A DNA stretch of 64,000 nucleotides, taken from contig CM056718.1 of NCBI GenBank assembly GCA_029844215.1, positions 166,273,396 through 166,337,395 of the forward strand, in the 5' to 3' direction. This document shows, one piece after another, positions 21,135 through 32,700 of the stretch. Every line of letters begins with the position of its first letter. The stretch's first letter is position 1. The stretch is from Przewalskia tangutica (Eukaryota > Streptophyta > Magnoliopsida > Solanales > Solanaceae). The position numbers were made by a program, and so were the translations under genes. The notes under the pieces were generated by a model. It had not been told where the DNA came from. It did not search any database and worked only from the letters and a program-made list of their open reading frames with translations.

Positions 21135-24100
21135 TGTTGACACCCAATTTTGACCCTCCCGTCCAGCCATTAACCATAAAATTAGACTAATTTTGTAAAA
21201 TAATTTTTATGATTTTTTATAATAAAATGCAGCGATAAAACATAAATGCCGGCATAAATAAACAATTTAATAATGGCATCGCGTAGAGTTTTAAGCACTT
21301 AGAGCCTCGCGCCCGCATTAATTAACTTTAAGCTTTGTCGTAATTCTTAAATAATTAATAAATGCATAAAAATAAATAATTTAGCGATAACGTCGTGTCA
21401 GGTAGCATAGCCGCATTTATTAGTAATCATTTGTAATTTAAAAAAATCAATTTTAATCTGATATATGCATTTAATAGCGTCGCATTTATAAGGCTTTAAA
21501 CAATTCTTAAATATCGTACTTGCATTCGGCATTTAAGTAATTTAATATAAACTCAATGCATTTTAATTTAACTTCGCAATAATGCACAATAATAAGATGT
21601 TAAATAATAGCGCCGCATTCTAAAATGTTAAGCATTAATTAAATAGCACGCCCGTCTTCATTTGTTATAATAATTCAAATTTAAACTTAGGCTAATAGAA
21701 CACCTAAATAATTTAAGCACAATTTATTGTTTTAATTTACTACTAATTAATTAAATAGCACCTAAAACTAGCACTAATTAAATAACTAATTAAACACCTA
21801 AAATTAATGCCTTTAAAAACGCAGCCCATTAAAACACCTAAGAACTAATACCCTTAAAACTCTACCCAAATTAAATACCTAATTAAACCTAACTACCCTA
21901 ACTAATAGCCCAATACCCATTAATTTCGTCCGCCTAATTATAACACTACCCTAAATACCAGCCCACTACTCACCACGCCACCCACGCTCGCCGCGACCCA
22001 TTCGTCGATCGCGACATGAAGCCCACCTTTTATCGACTACCACGCCGCTCCTTTAAACGTTCAAGACTCTTATCACCCTCGCCCTCGCCTCAAAGGCACA
22101 AAACGAACCCTAAACCTAAAAGCAACCGCACTCGCACCTTCCTCCCCATCGCGACACCTGGCGGATTTCGCGGAGAATCCGGGGTTTCCTTTATACACAC
22201 CCCCCAACCAACGATTTTCCTACCATCATTAAACAAATCCTTCCAAATCGTTTACCTTAGCATATCTAGTACGAATCGTGCGAATTCGAGAATAGCATAG
22301 AAATCTCAGCCTTAAATGCATACCAAACATAGAACCCGAAGAGGGGCTATATAAGAACATGCAAAGAGCATCGACAGAAGAAGGAGAGCAGAGACGGGGT
22401 CGGGCACCGATAGCATGGATTAAGGGCTCAGTCAGGGGAATCGTTTCTTTAGGAGCAGAGCAGTAGGTCATATACTAGAGAGCATAGGAGAGCATCGATA
22501 CAGAGCTCAGTTAGGTCAGTCGCAGAGCTCAGTCAGAGAGGGCTCAGTGAGATAGCCATCGTTTCACCTCAGCAGCAGTCAATAACCCTCGGCAGCAGTT
22601 AAGAAACACAAAATCATTAGGGCAGTCGAACATAGGGCAGAGCACAGTAGTTAAATACAACCAAGGAATCAGCAAGCAAAACCTTCCCCTCTGTTTCGCA
22701 TCGCAAAGCCCAAAACCCGTCGAGTGGCTCCGACGACTTGATCTGTGCCGTCACGCCTCGAAGGTAAAATCGAATTCGCTCGCATTCTTTTTGTATCTCT
22801 GTTCTCTTATGTTTAATGTGTGTTCATTCATGTTGTTGTGTTCATAAATGACGAATAAGATATTGAGTCGCGCTTTAAATTAACCCCGACATATTCTTGC
22901 CCTGATTTGTCGATAAAAACTCATATTTAATGCAATATGTTGAAGATAATGAGTGATGGATCTGCTGAGTTCATAATCCTATTCTGATTCTGTTAAGCAG
23001 GCCCAGGATTTGTATACCCCTCTGTTATCAATCACCAAACATTGGGCTGCATCATGGAATCCTATTAACTGGTTATGTCCTTTTACATATTACATGGTCT
23101 AGGGTGTTTATGTGTCGGTTACTAAGTGTAAAGATAACAAGAGGGACTGTTTGAATCTCCTGCTAATTTGTATTATGAGGCATTATGGAAGCTTATTTAA
23201 TACGTAGCTGACCTGTATAGGGCAGGTCTGTTGGGCATAAACTGGCCAACTTAAGTCACTTAGGCATCATGCTAGGCCTATTATAATAAATCAGTCTAGT
23301 TTGAATCAGCAATTGGCATGTCTCGTTAAAGTCACAACTTGGAGTTCTTAAAGGGTAAACTCTAAATAGTTGTTCTTAGTGTACCTATCCTGGTTTGTGC
23401 ACATGTTTGCCCTGTCTATTAGATCAAAAGAAAAAATAACTTTTCATTTGATCAAGTTGCCTAAGTTAAAGTGATTTGATGTCTTATCTATACAATATGG
23501 ATGAAGCCCTGCCCTCTAAAGCAGTTGGTTGCCAGTTTGTACCAAGGGCTATTCATTCTTCTATCAGGGAATAATACAAATCGCTTTCTTGTTGAGATAA
23601 TTGGTGATTGTCCTCGATCGCAGATGCCCAGAAAAATTGTTTGAGTTTAAAAGGGAAAATCTTGTCTTAATAACTGAAACTGAGGTCTGCAAATATCCAT
23701 TTCTGCCTCTGCACTATCTGTTTGATCCATGAATGTGTTAGGTCCAGTCCATTTTACTCCTCCTCGTCACCGCTTGTTGCTCTTTGCTGTTTCGTATGGC
23801 ATACATGTATATCGATCCTTATGCTGAATGATTACTTATTAGTAGGTGAAGTTTGGACATCAGTGATATTTAGCGCTTAATTATCTATGTCTAATATTAT
23901 TTGGATGGATGCTAATCTTTATCTTTTCCTTTCTTTGCATGAATGGCAATACATTGGAGCAAATGGCGAGTCTTAATATGAGACTCAGCCTGTCCTTACA
24001 AAGAGCGCAGATCAGATCTATGTGTCATCCTCATCCGCATACGTGTTTGGAATTTCAAGCTACGTGAAGGGCGCCGCCGCCTCCTAGAGTCTCTCATTTT

Positions 24101-25025
24101 AATTCCTATCCTGCCCCTCTTTGTGTGCTGTAAATTAATTCACTAACATTATGCTACCAATAGAATGTTTCCTTTTAAGCCATAGGATTCACTCCCTTCA
24201 AGCTAGTTATTCTAGCTTACTTAAGTCATGATTAAATCGCTTAACAATCATATCATAATTTTAAAGCAGCCAAATATCCTTCATTCTTGCCAAAATTCTA
24301 ACATGAAAAATCCATTTCTTTTTAAATGAAACCCTATAGCATGCATATACAAAACTAATTGTTTTAGCCAATGTTTATGGCATCTCATATATATCTCTGT
24401 ATACTTTAGTGATAATAGACCTTTGCATATCATATACAGCATGTTATTTAAAGCACCGTATAAATGCAAGCCTTTTCCAAAAAACTAAATAAATATTACA
24501 CTTTTGTCAAAAAACATATTTTTAGCTTGCAATGCTTTTACTTGGATACTTTTTTTTAAAAATATGTATAGTATTTTAAACATAATAATTACCCTAGGTT
24601 TGAACGGACAACCGCAAGTTAGCGGATCCTTTAGGGTGCCTAACCCCTTCCCTTTAGGATAATAAAGAACCCTTACCCAGAATCTCACTAAGTTAGCAGA
24701 CCATAAAAAATGGAGTTAGTGTTGACTTTAACCTAGGTTGACATTTAGGTGTCCTAATTCACCCAAACTAATTAGGTGGCGACTCCGCGAACCCTTTAGC
24801 ACTTTTAAGCACCTCTCTTAGCATTTTAGCATTTTTTTTACTTTTTAAGCACCCCTTTAACAGTTTAACACCCCTTTTAACATTCAACACTTTTATTTTA
24901 TTTTTCTAACATTCTTATTTAAGCAGGGTTCTATTTTTGCACTTTAGCATTTGTTATTTATTTTCTAACCTTGTATTTAAGCAGGAGTTAGAAAATAAAT
25001 GCCGCGGCCGAAAATGGGCGCGACA
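21135..25025 (+). mobile_element. Solo LTR, 3.9 kb, gypsy type, with perfect target duplication
   Basis: Starts TGTTGACACCCAATTTTGAC, ends GGGCGCGACA, and is flanked by TGGAT on both sides (21130-21134, 25026-25030). No internal region is left, so LTR-LTR recombination removed the body. It shares start, end and long blocks with 55113-58902, including GGCGACTCCGCGAACCC near the 3' end. LTRs this long with this terminus point to a Ty3/gypsy element, possibly Tat/Ogre-like (inference). Short ORFs inside are not genes. Confidence 0.9.
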
Positions 25026-25130
25026 TGGATAATTATTATTTTGTGAAAAAAAATATCCATAAATTTACTGTTGATGGTAACATAACAACATTACATGAAA
25101 ATTAGTTTTTACGGTCTTTCACTCTCTACT

Positions 25131-25422
25131 TTTTGTTTAACGTGAAACCCCCAGTCGCTATCCGAAGTTTCGCACTGGGTAAACCACGGACTGACGTAGT
25201 AGCTTGCAAACATAGTCAAGCCAGTTAAACCACACTTGGAAAGTCAGGTGTGACAGGCTCCCCCAAGAGGCGTATGCAGGCCAAGGTGTTACCCTGGAGT
25301 CTCGAACTTGTGTGACCAAGCTCTCCATATCCACCAAATGAGAATATCCATCGAGGGAATTCGAATCTGCGACCCTAGGATCGAGACAAGAACATTTCAC
25401 CAGCAAGCTGAAGCTCTTTAGA
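25131..25422 (-). mobile_element. SINE (group B), 292 bp, 16-bp target duplication
   Basis: A perfect duplication TCTTTCACTCTCTACT lies at 25115-25130 and 25423-25438. Minus-strand reading: box A-like AGCTTGCTGGTGAAATG, box B GATTCGAATTCC, the body, then a short A-tail. The internal block GTCACACCTGACTTTCC is shared with 36798-36958 and 46187-46346. Confidence 0.92.
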
Positions 25423-25438
25423 TCTTTCACTCTCTACT

Positions 25439-25746
25439 CTCATCCATACTACATGAGGTGGGAGTGGATGAGAGAATTTGTTTTCGGATGCAATTTTGAT
25501 GCCGTTGTTTAACTTTTGATCCTACTTCAATAAGTTGTGAAAATAGCCTCAGAAGTTGAAGTCAATTCCTATCTAATCGAACAACATAATATTTATCTTG
25601 TTATAAATCATTATGAATTGTATGAGTTTAATATAAAAATATTTCAGCCAATCACCATAAGTTTTAAATAGATGGACTAACCAGAACTTATGACTGATCA
25701 CCAAAATTTTGTTCTAAATTGATACAAATCAACTCCAAATGATTTC
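25439..25746. other. Intergenic, nothing recognised
   Basis: Short non-coding gap between two SINEs. Confidence 0.5.
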
Positions 25747-25763
25747 AAATTTGATATCCAACA

Positions 25764-25881
25764 CCCGCAAGGGTAGAAGAGTGATAGAGCAGCGACCGCA
25801 GCGCCACGAGTTCGACCTGCATAAACCTTGGTTGAGTGCATGTACACATGCCACAAGTGTGGTTAATCGGTTATTGCGTCA
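25764..25881 (+). mobile_element. Short SINE (118 bp), 17-bp target duplication, no A-tail
   Basis: A perfect duplication AAATTTGATATCCAACA lies at 25747-25763 and 25882-25898. The body has GTGATAGAGCAGCG (box A-like) and CACGAGTTCGACCTG (box B-like) about 25 bases apart, then ends in TTATTGCGTC. The usual A-run is absent and the unit is very short. Confidence 0.85.
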
Positions 25882-25898
25882 AAATTTGATATCCAACA

Positions 25899-26292
25899 TT
25901 CTAATTCTAATTAGATTCATCCAACCCTTAAAGAATCAGTATATCCTTCTTTTCCACAAGTTATTTTTCATGCTCGATATTTTTTACCGCATGTACTCAT
26001 TATTTATTGCAAGAGGAAGAAGTAGAGGGAGGATGAAGGAGGAGAAGGAGAAGAACTAGGCCAAGTTCTAGTTGGTGTGCAGCGCCAAGGTTACTATATA
26101 TTGTACAAATTCCTTTAATGAGGTAAAAAGTATTCCGGAAACACCCAGTGAAATTTCTTCTTTTTATCAAATGAAGTATGTATCAATTTAAAAGCACACT
26201 TCAATCTCCCATTTTATTATATTTATTATGAGAACGGATAAAGGTGATAAAGATGATGATGAAAGTTCTACACTAGAGCCCCTTCGCGAAAC
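25899..26292. other. Intergenic, nothing firm
   Basis: A purine-rich GAGGAGAAGGAGAAG run at about 26010-26055. Acidic codons at 26240-26290 may belong to the transposase-like fragment that follows in another frame. Confidence 0.4.
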
Positions 26293-26463
26293 GAGGCTAT
26301 TAAAGCGACAATCACATTGAATAATTTCTTGTTGAGCTATGAGAAAACAACACCAGAAGTTCTTACAATGATAAGAAAAATTATAGATGAGATTCAATGT
26401 GACATTGATTTCAACAAAAACAAAAAAAAAACAATTGAGCCATTTTTCAAGAAGTCTTCATAA
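26293..26463 (+). pseudogene. Possible pogo/Tigger-like transposase C-terminal tail
   Basis: A 57-codon open stretch, EAIKATITLNNFLLSYEKTTP, then VLTMIRKIIDEIQ, ending TIEPFFKKSS before TAA. The pattern of EAL-type repeat, helix pairs and a terminal I-x-x-FFKK resembles the tail of pogo-family DDE transposases. That is a pattern match from memory. The upstream acidic run is in a different frame, so the copy is broken. Confidence 0.4.
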
Positions 26464-27309
26464 ATCACTTATGTATTATGTAGTATATAAGGAATTATTA
26501 ATTTATATTTTACATGAGGTCTATATGAGTAATAAAAAATGTATTATCTTATAATTTTTGCGAATTATTAATTTAGCACGTTCTCTCAGAGTCGGGACCA
26601 ACCAAAAATATCATCTAAGAAAGTTTATTAAATAATCAAATATTAATTAATGGAGTTTCTATTGTATTTAGTTGAGGGATAAAATTAAAGACTAGCACAA
26701 AGTATGAGCAAAAGTGTAAGATTGTGCAAACTATTGAAGCCCAGAACGCCTACGAATTTTGTTAGCAAACTTTTCATTCCACCCATGTCTATAAACGTAC
26801 GTCCGTTTATGTTTTTATAACCAAAAATTAACAAAAAAGAAAAGGTTCTTTCTCACCCCCCATCTTTATATGTTTCACTTCTTCATCTTAGTTTCTTTAT
26901 ATATTTTTTTATCTATCCATCAGTTTACTTCTTTATAAATTAAAAACAGTGGTAGTTGTTAATCCCTATTTTGGTGAAACATGTCTTTTAATTCGTTTTA
27001 AACGTCAATATTTGGTATTGTTTTAACATCAAGCGAAATACTAAATTGCATGGGAAAGCTATGAAAGCTAAATAAATATTTGTTTACAGTAATATCGGTT
27101 GGTAATAACAACAATAACCCGACGAACAGTTTATATTCCATGAGAAAGAAATGGACAGACAACAACCATATGAAATGACAATATGATAAGGTTCTGATAG
27201 AACTGATCAACACGAGGACCACCATCAGCCATTCTATGAGTCTCACTTTCATTTTCTTGCTCACGTAGATATAATTGTAATTAAAGATGATATATATATA
27301 TATTTAAAT

Positions 27310-27348
<39 letters not shown>

Positions 27349-28520
27349 CCAGACTCTACGATGTGAAATTTCACTGGGTATGTTGTTGTATTTACAGGTG
27401 ACATGAAGATTATATGTAATTGAGTTTTAATATATTATTCTAACATTGTAAAACTCCCATGTGTATATATATTTGTTATACTCTATAAAACTTAATATGT
27501 CAACTATTCTTATGTGGCGTCTGTGATATTTTATTCTTCCTTTTTCTTTTCAACACGGCATCTCATAGACTAAAAACTTGGACCAATTTTATGTTTCACT
27601 TAGTACAAGTCAAATTTTCTGATACTGTATATATTTTCCAACTCGTTCGTCAGGATTTGTACACGAAAATATTAGTCATTTGGCAGCTTACTTTTTATGT
27701 TTTCATTTGTCAACAAGTAGAAGCTATTTTCATTTCAAAGCATTTCACATTGATTCTAGATGAAAGTTTTCAAAGAATACATGAAGCTTTGATTTAGTCT
27801 AATTTATAGCCTAAAGTAATTATAAGATGATAATATAGATGTCATAGTCAATAAAGACGTAAAAGCAAGGGATGTTTAGCATCAAGGATTATTTTAAATG
27901 CAAATTGTGATTAAAGATAATTGCACTGGTCAAAAGTCCACACCGCCCACTTTAATTAAGGACTTGAAAGTAGGTCTCAATAGTCTAATTTGGATGCTTT
28001 TTCAGCACCTTTGAAATCAGACATGCAAGGCCTTTGTTACTGACTTTACTATGCAAAATACGTATGAAATGACAAAGCTATATTTACCAAATTAAATTGG
28101 TTGTCGAGTACATCTAAGTAATTAGAACTATGCTTTGATGGAGAATCTTGATAATACTTGTTATTATGTGATTAGAAGGTCACAAGTTCAAGACGTCAAA
28201 AAAAGGCGCTGAAGCCACCGCAAGAATGGAAATTCACTGGACCACCTTTATTGAAAATCTATCAGTGTAAGCACGGTATAAAAACAAAGCTTTTTATATG
28301 TGCATATAATATTTTGAATTTTCTTGTCAAAATTCATGGCTCACGATGACAACATAATTCTCTTGTAATATTGTCGGGTATATCGATTCAATCGTTGTTG
28401 GTTATATAGATTCAATATGATTCCATCCTTCATGGGACGTTACTCTGCGAGATTTTAATGTAATGAGTTGAGCTGTCCTTTTTTTTTTTAATTGTAAATG
28501 TTACTTTTTGTGTAGTAATT
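26464..28520. other. 2 kb intergenic DNA
   Basis: Non-coding apart from a (TA)n run at about 27312-27347. A weak polymerase III box B-like GGTCACAAGTTCAAGACGT at about 28180 may be a decayed SINE. Nothing else was recognised. Confidence 0.45.
27312..27347. repeat. (TA)n microsatellite
   Basis: Perfect alternating AT run. Confidence 0.9.
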
Positions 28521-28528
28521 AATTTTAC

Positions 28529-29387
28529 GTAGGGGTGAGCACGGATACAGGGTACCCAGATACCCGATCGAAATCGACACTAACGAGTAGGTTCCGGGTA
28601 GATATATTATAATAACGGGTAGGGTCCGAATAGTAAAATTAGGAACCGATCAATGTCGGTTCCGATTCCGGTAAATAAAGACAGGGTCCGGAACCGATGC
28701 CCGGAACCTTAGCAAACTGAAAAAACAGTGTTTTGAAAATTAGAAAGGGAGAATATTGTAATGCATTTAAGATATCGGACCTTGAGTTTCTCTTAAGGAG
28801 CTTGCTCTGATAATAGTTTGACACTCTTTTTTCTTTCAGTTCCGGTAAGACTAGGTAAGCTGAGAAGTGAGAACTACACTAGAACTTTGTCTTTGGTGCT
28901 TGTTTATATGAAGTGTTAATATGTAGTGAACATTTATCAGTTTGCTAATATGCTTTTCATCTTAAGGTGCATCTTTGTTTTCCATGTATAATTAATATTA
29001 GTTGACGCTGAAATGATTGATGATCATTTCATTTCATTCCCACTCTATATCAAATGTTGCTAGCGTATTTCCTAAATTCTCCTTTCCATTATGGCGTCCC
29101 CTTTTCCTAATATTGCGAATAACTTTCAGATGTAAAAGTGGCTTGTTCCATGTAGAAAGTTATTGTTTGTTGAAATTGCAGTTTGATAATTCGTTGTGAC
29201 TTAGATTGCCGTCTTCCCAGTATTGAGCCTTTGTGTAATTCATGTAGCTTTGTTTGATAAAAATTTACAGGGTACTCGTAATGATTGCTACGGGTAGATT
29301 TCGAATAGTAAATTTAGAACCGATCTTTTACTGGATAGTGTTCGGTTAGTTCTAAAAAAGTTTTTGAGTACCCAAATCCACTCATCC
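28529..29387. mobile_element. Degraded hAT-like element, about 860 bp
   Basis: The left end TAGGGGTGAGCACGGATAC and right end GTACCCAAATCCACTCATCC are weak inverted relatives. The flanks AATTTTAC (28521-28528) and ATTTTTAC (29388-29395) match at 7 of 8. Subterminal GGTTCCG/CGGGTA repeats occur near both ends. The overall plan resembles 6462-7294 with different subterminal sequence. Confidence 0.65.
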
Positions 29388-29507
29388 ATTTTTACTCCTG
29401 TTTGTGAAAAAAGAGGAACCAAAAACAAACAAGAAAAAGAAAAGTAAGAGAAGGTACTAATAACAGGTGTAAGAAGGACGTGTGGTCCTTGCTATATCAG
29501 TCTTCTT

Positions 29508-29799
29508 TTTTTTCTTTTTTTTTATGCCAAGGCTTGCGATTTTCTATTGCTAGTACTGGTACAGGTACTGGTACTAGACTCGTAGTGTAATAAGCGTCCT
29601 CAAAGACTATTATCGGATAAATCACGGAATATCTCCAAGTGTGGTGTGCAGGAGCGTCTAACGGATCTCGGACACAAAGTTGACCCCTTTAATCTCTGGA
29701 TACAAAGTCGAGAGTGTTTGTCGGAGATCGAACCCACGCTGCGCCGGTCCGCGCGTCTTATAGCGTCCAGACTTTACTACTGGATTGTGCCCCGAAGAA
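29508..29799 (-). mobile_element. SINE (group D), 292 bp, 16-bp target duplication
   Basis: A perfect duplication CTATATCAGTCTTCTT lies at 29492-29507 and 29800-29815. Minus strand: TCCAGTAGTAAAG (box A-like), GGGTTCGATCTCC (box B), the body, then an A-rich tail with one interruption. Confidence 0.92.
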
Positions 29800-29954
29800 C
29801 TATATCAGTCTTCTTAGTGTCTTAAAGATTCGTCAACCGTTGATTTTCCCATAAATCATATTTTCTGTCGTACAAATGTACAAATCATATGCAAAATTAA
29901 TTATTTATACCTTTTTCTTTTCAAAGATTGGTGTATTTTATTGATGTTGTAATA

Positions 29955-30220
29955 CTTTTCTCGTTTCATAATAAGTGATATTTCAAGATTTTTATTTTGC
30001 TACAAAATAAGTGGTATTTTAAAATTTCAAGAAGAAATCAACTTTATTCTTTTAAAATTATTCTTATTTATATAATCAAGAATCATTAAGTAATTTTTCT
30101 TTTATAGATATTAATTATATAAAAGTAAATTAATAAAAATATTTATAATTTCTTTAGAATAAATAATTTATTAAAGAATTGCATAAGTTAAAAATATTAT
30201 TTATTATGAAACGGATGAAG
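29955..30220. mobile_element. Stowaway-type MITE
   Basis: The left end CTTTTCTCGTTTCATAATAA and right end TTATTATGAAACGGATGAAG are inverted repeats with TA on both sides. Confidence 0.85.
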
Positions 30221-30222
30221 TA

Positions 30223-31830
30223 TCATAGCCCGAGCAATACGTACAAGGTATGTCACCTAGTGAAATTCTGCCTTAAACCAAGAATATATTGTGTCATTTC
30301 AAAATGAGATTAATTAGGTGCAAGTTGCCAATATTATTGGGTTCTTAGCAAGCCAAATATGAAGACTTATATGTTGACTGATACTCTTAGTGATTTGCAC
30401 GAGAAGTCACTAAAGTGCTTTTTGTAACAAAAGAATTTATCTATTTCTGCTTAAGAATCACAACAAATAACTAAATATTTTTTAACTAAAAGATCATTCA
30501 AAAATACCATATAAAATGTGTTTTTTATTTCCTTCTAATGGCTTTCTACGATATTTAGACAAAGTTGATTACAAAAGATAGTAATTAAGTGACCTTCGAA
30601 ATACTTAAGTAAAGTTGGGTGATTTTTTATTTTAAAAAAATAATAATTAATATAATGACTTTAAAGTGCAATAAAATAAAATTAAGTGACCATTTATCAC
30701 ATAACTAGGAAGTACGATGCGGCTCTCTTATGTAGATGTCACTTCAGCACCACAAACTTACATAAAATACGAAATGAAATGTCGTATTTTGGTAATATAA
30801 TACTCTTTTGAATTGCGTCCGAGAAAAATGACACTAATTCTAACTTGTTTTCATGACTATGAATTTTCAAACATTGTAGATATTTTAAATTATGAAAGTT
30901 GTGATTTATAACAATTTTATATAACTTTTAACTCTAAAAATTATAGTTTTTGGATAATGGAGAGAGTAGTTTATAGACAAGGAACATCCAACAACTAACC
31001 AACCAAATAATGTCCCCTTGTAATTGAGCAGCTCACCACTAAATCAGAGCTAAGTGCATACTTAAAAGTCCAATAGAGTTTAACGGTTGTTGGTCTGACC
31101 CTTATCTTCACTTCTTTTTCCCATAATTATTTTAATTACAGGGGTTGGTTATCTAATCAAAGACTCTCTCTTTCACTCACCCCTTTGATCTATTCTTTGG
31201 GAGTCTTGGCTTCTAATTTATTGTCGCATTGTCTACTTTGACTATTACATATATGCAAACCATGCTTAATCAATATGTGACACATTGGTTTTTAGTCGTC
31301 TGTTCTGAAAAAATTATTATATTTCTATAAATAAAAATAACTTAATTTTATTTTTTTTTCTCAATGACATGATTTCATAGATATAAAAATCGCATGACAT
31401 GTCTAAAGATCACAAGTCTTAAATGTATTTTTTTTCTTTCTTAATTTTCGAATTCCGTCAAACATCTTCATGTAAAATGAGGCAAGGGAATACTTATAAG
31501 TAATAATTAAGATTTAAAGATTTTTTTATATAATCTAGTATAAGTTAACCTGTTATAACCTATTATATATTTTATTTACTAATTTCATACTTTATTTATT
31601 TCAATTTATGTGTTAGTTTTTGTTTCAATGACGAGGTGATGAACCTCTTGTAGATTCTTATGGTCCGATCTTATCGGAAAATTTGTAGAAGTAGAGATAG
31701 TTAGACGGGTAAAAAGGCACCTAAAATGGAGGCTAATTTGGCGTCTGGTTTCTTTCGGTCCTATTTGAAAGTGTGATAAAACTTGGACCTTTTCCTCCTG
31801 CTTTTTCCTTGTACCTCTTTTACGTTATAG
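30223..31830. other. Intergenic, upstream of the DUF4378 gene
   Basis: AT-rich. A MITE-interior-like stretch lies at about 31310-31480 without clear ends. No other feature was recognised. Confidence 0.45.
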
Positions 31831-32700
31831 CCTTTGGCAGTTTCATAATACTAGTAATTTATGTTACTTACTTTTATGCGTAGCCCAATAAGTTTCTCTC
31901 TTCATCCCAAAAGCCTCCAAATATCAGTGCTGTTTTTACTCCTTTTGGTGCCTTTATTAGCTTTCAACCTCTGCTTCTCAGCTCAAAAGGTAACTAAAAT
32001 TACTCTGTTTTTCATTGATGGTTGTCTCTGTTTCACTTCTTTAGCTGTTCCATGAATTAATTGTCAGTTTTACTTTTCTTCTTCTTATTTTCCTTCAAGA
32101 TCATGGGGTTTATTTAATTTGTTTAGTACTTCTTACTAGTATTTGTAACAGAAAATATGTAGGTTTCCCTTCTTCCTTTTTCTAATTAGAGAAAGATTTT
32201 CACTTTGATCTCTGTTTTTAACATTAGAATTCGTATTAGCAAACATTTTTCATGTATTTAATAAATACTTTTAATGTGAGTTAAAACAAAAACATATCTG
32301 ATTCGATAATATTTAGTTCTTGATTCCTTGTCAGCCTTGTTTGATATTAGTGACGGAGGCAGGACTTTCACCGCTGTTCAACATTTATTATGGTATATCT
32401 TAAAAAAATTAATCATGTGATTTTCAGGCGGAGGGCCTCTAGCTCCGCTCTGTTTGTTTGATCGTAAAGGAAACAAGAAACTTGTATCTATGAAAACATT
32501 GCAGTTCCCAGAATATAATTCCCTGCACATAACTGCTAAGTATGTTGAAAAAGTTCATTGGATTTATTGAATTTCAACCTCTTAATTTTCTTTGCTATGA
32601 GTTTAATTATGTGTTAGACGCGAGATTTTATACTGTGATTTTTGAACATTCGATTTTTCTTCTTATCAGGCTAGAGATAACAATTCACGAAATCTATATT
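31831..32700 (+). promoter_or_regulatory. Probable 5' UTR with intron of the DUF4378 gene
   Basis: A leader ending CTCAAAAG is followed by the donor GTAACT at about 31990. An acceptor TTCTTATCAG ends near 32669, and 31 bases of leader then precede the ATG at 32701. Splicing is inferred from consensus sites only. Confidence 0.5.

Noticed and set aside
22016..22300. 94-codon plus ORF, basic and proline-rich
   Set aside because: Lies inside the solo LTR 21135-25025; no domain, and composition is that of the LTR.
31861..32055. 64-codon ORF with a hydrophobic, signal-like start
   Set aside because: Fits better as the transcribed leader of the DUF4378 gene, with a GTAACT donor inside it. It does not join in frame to the 32701 ATG.
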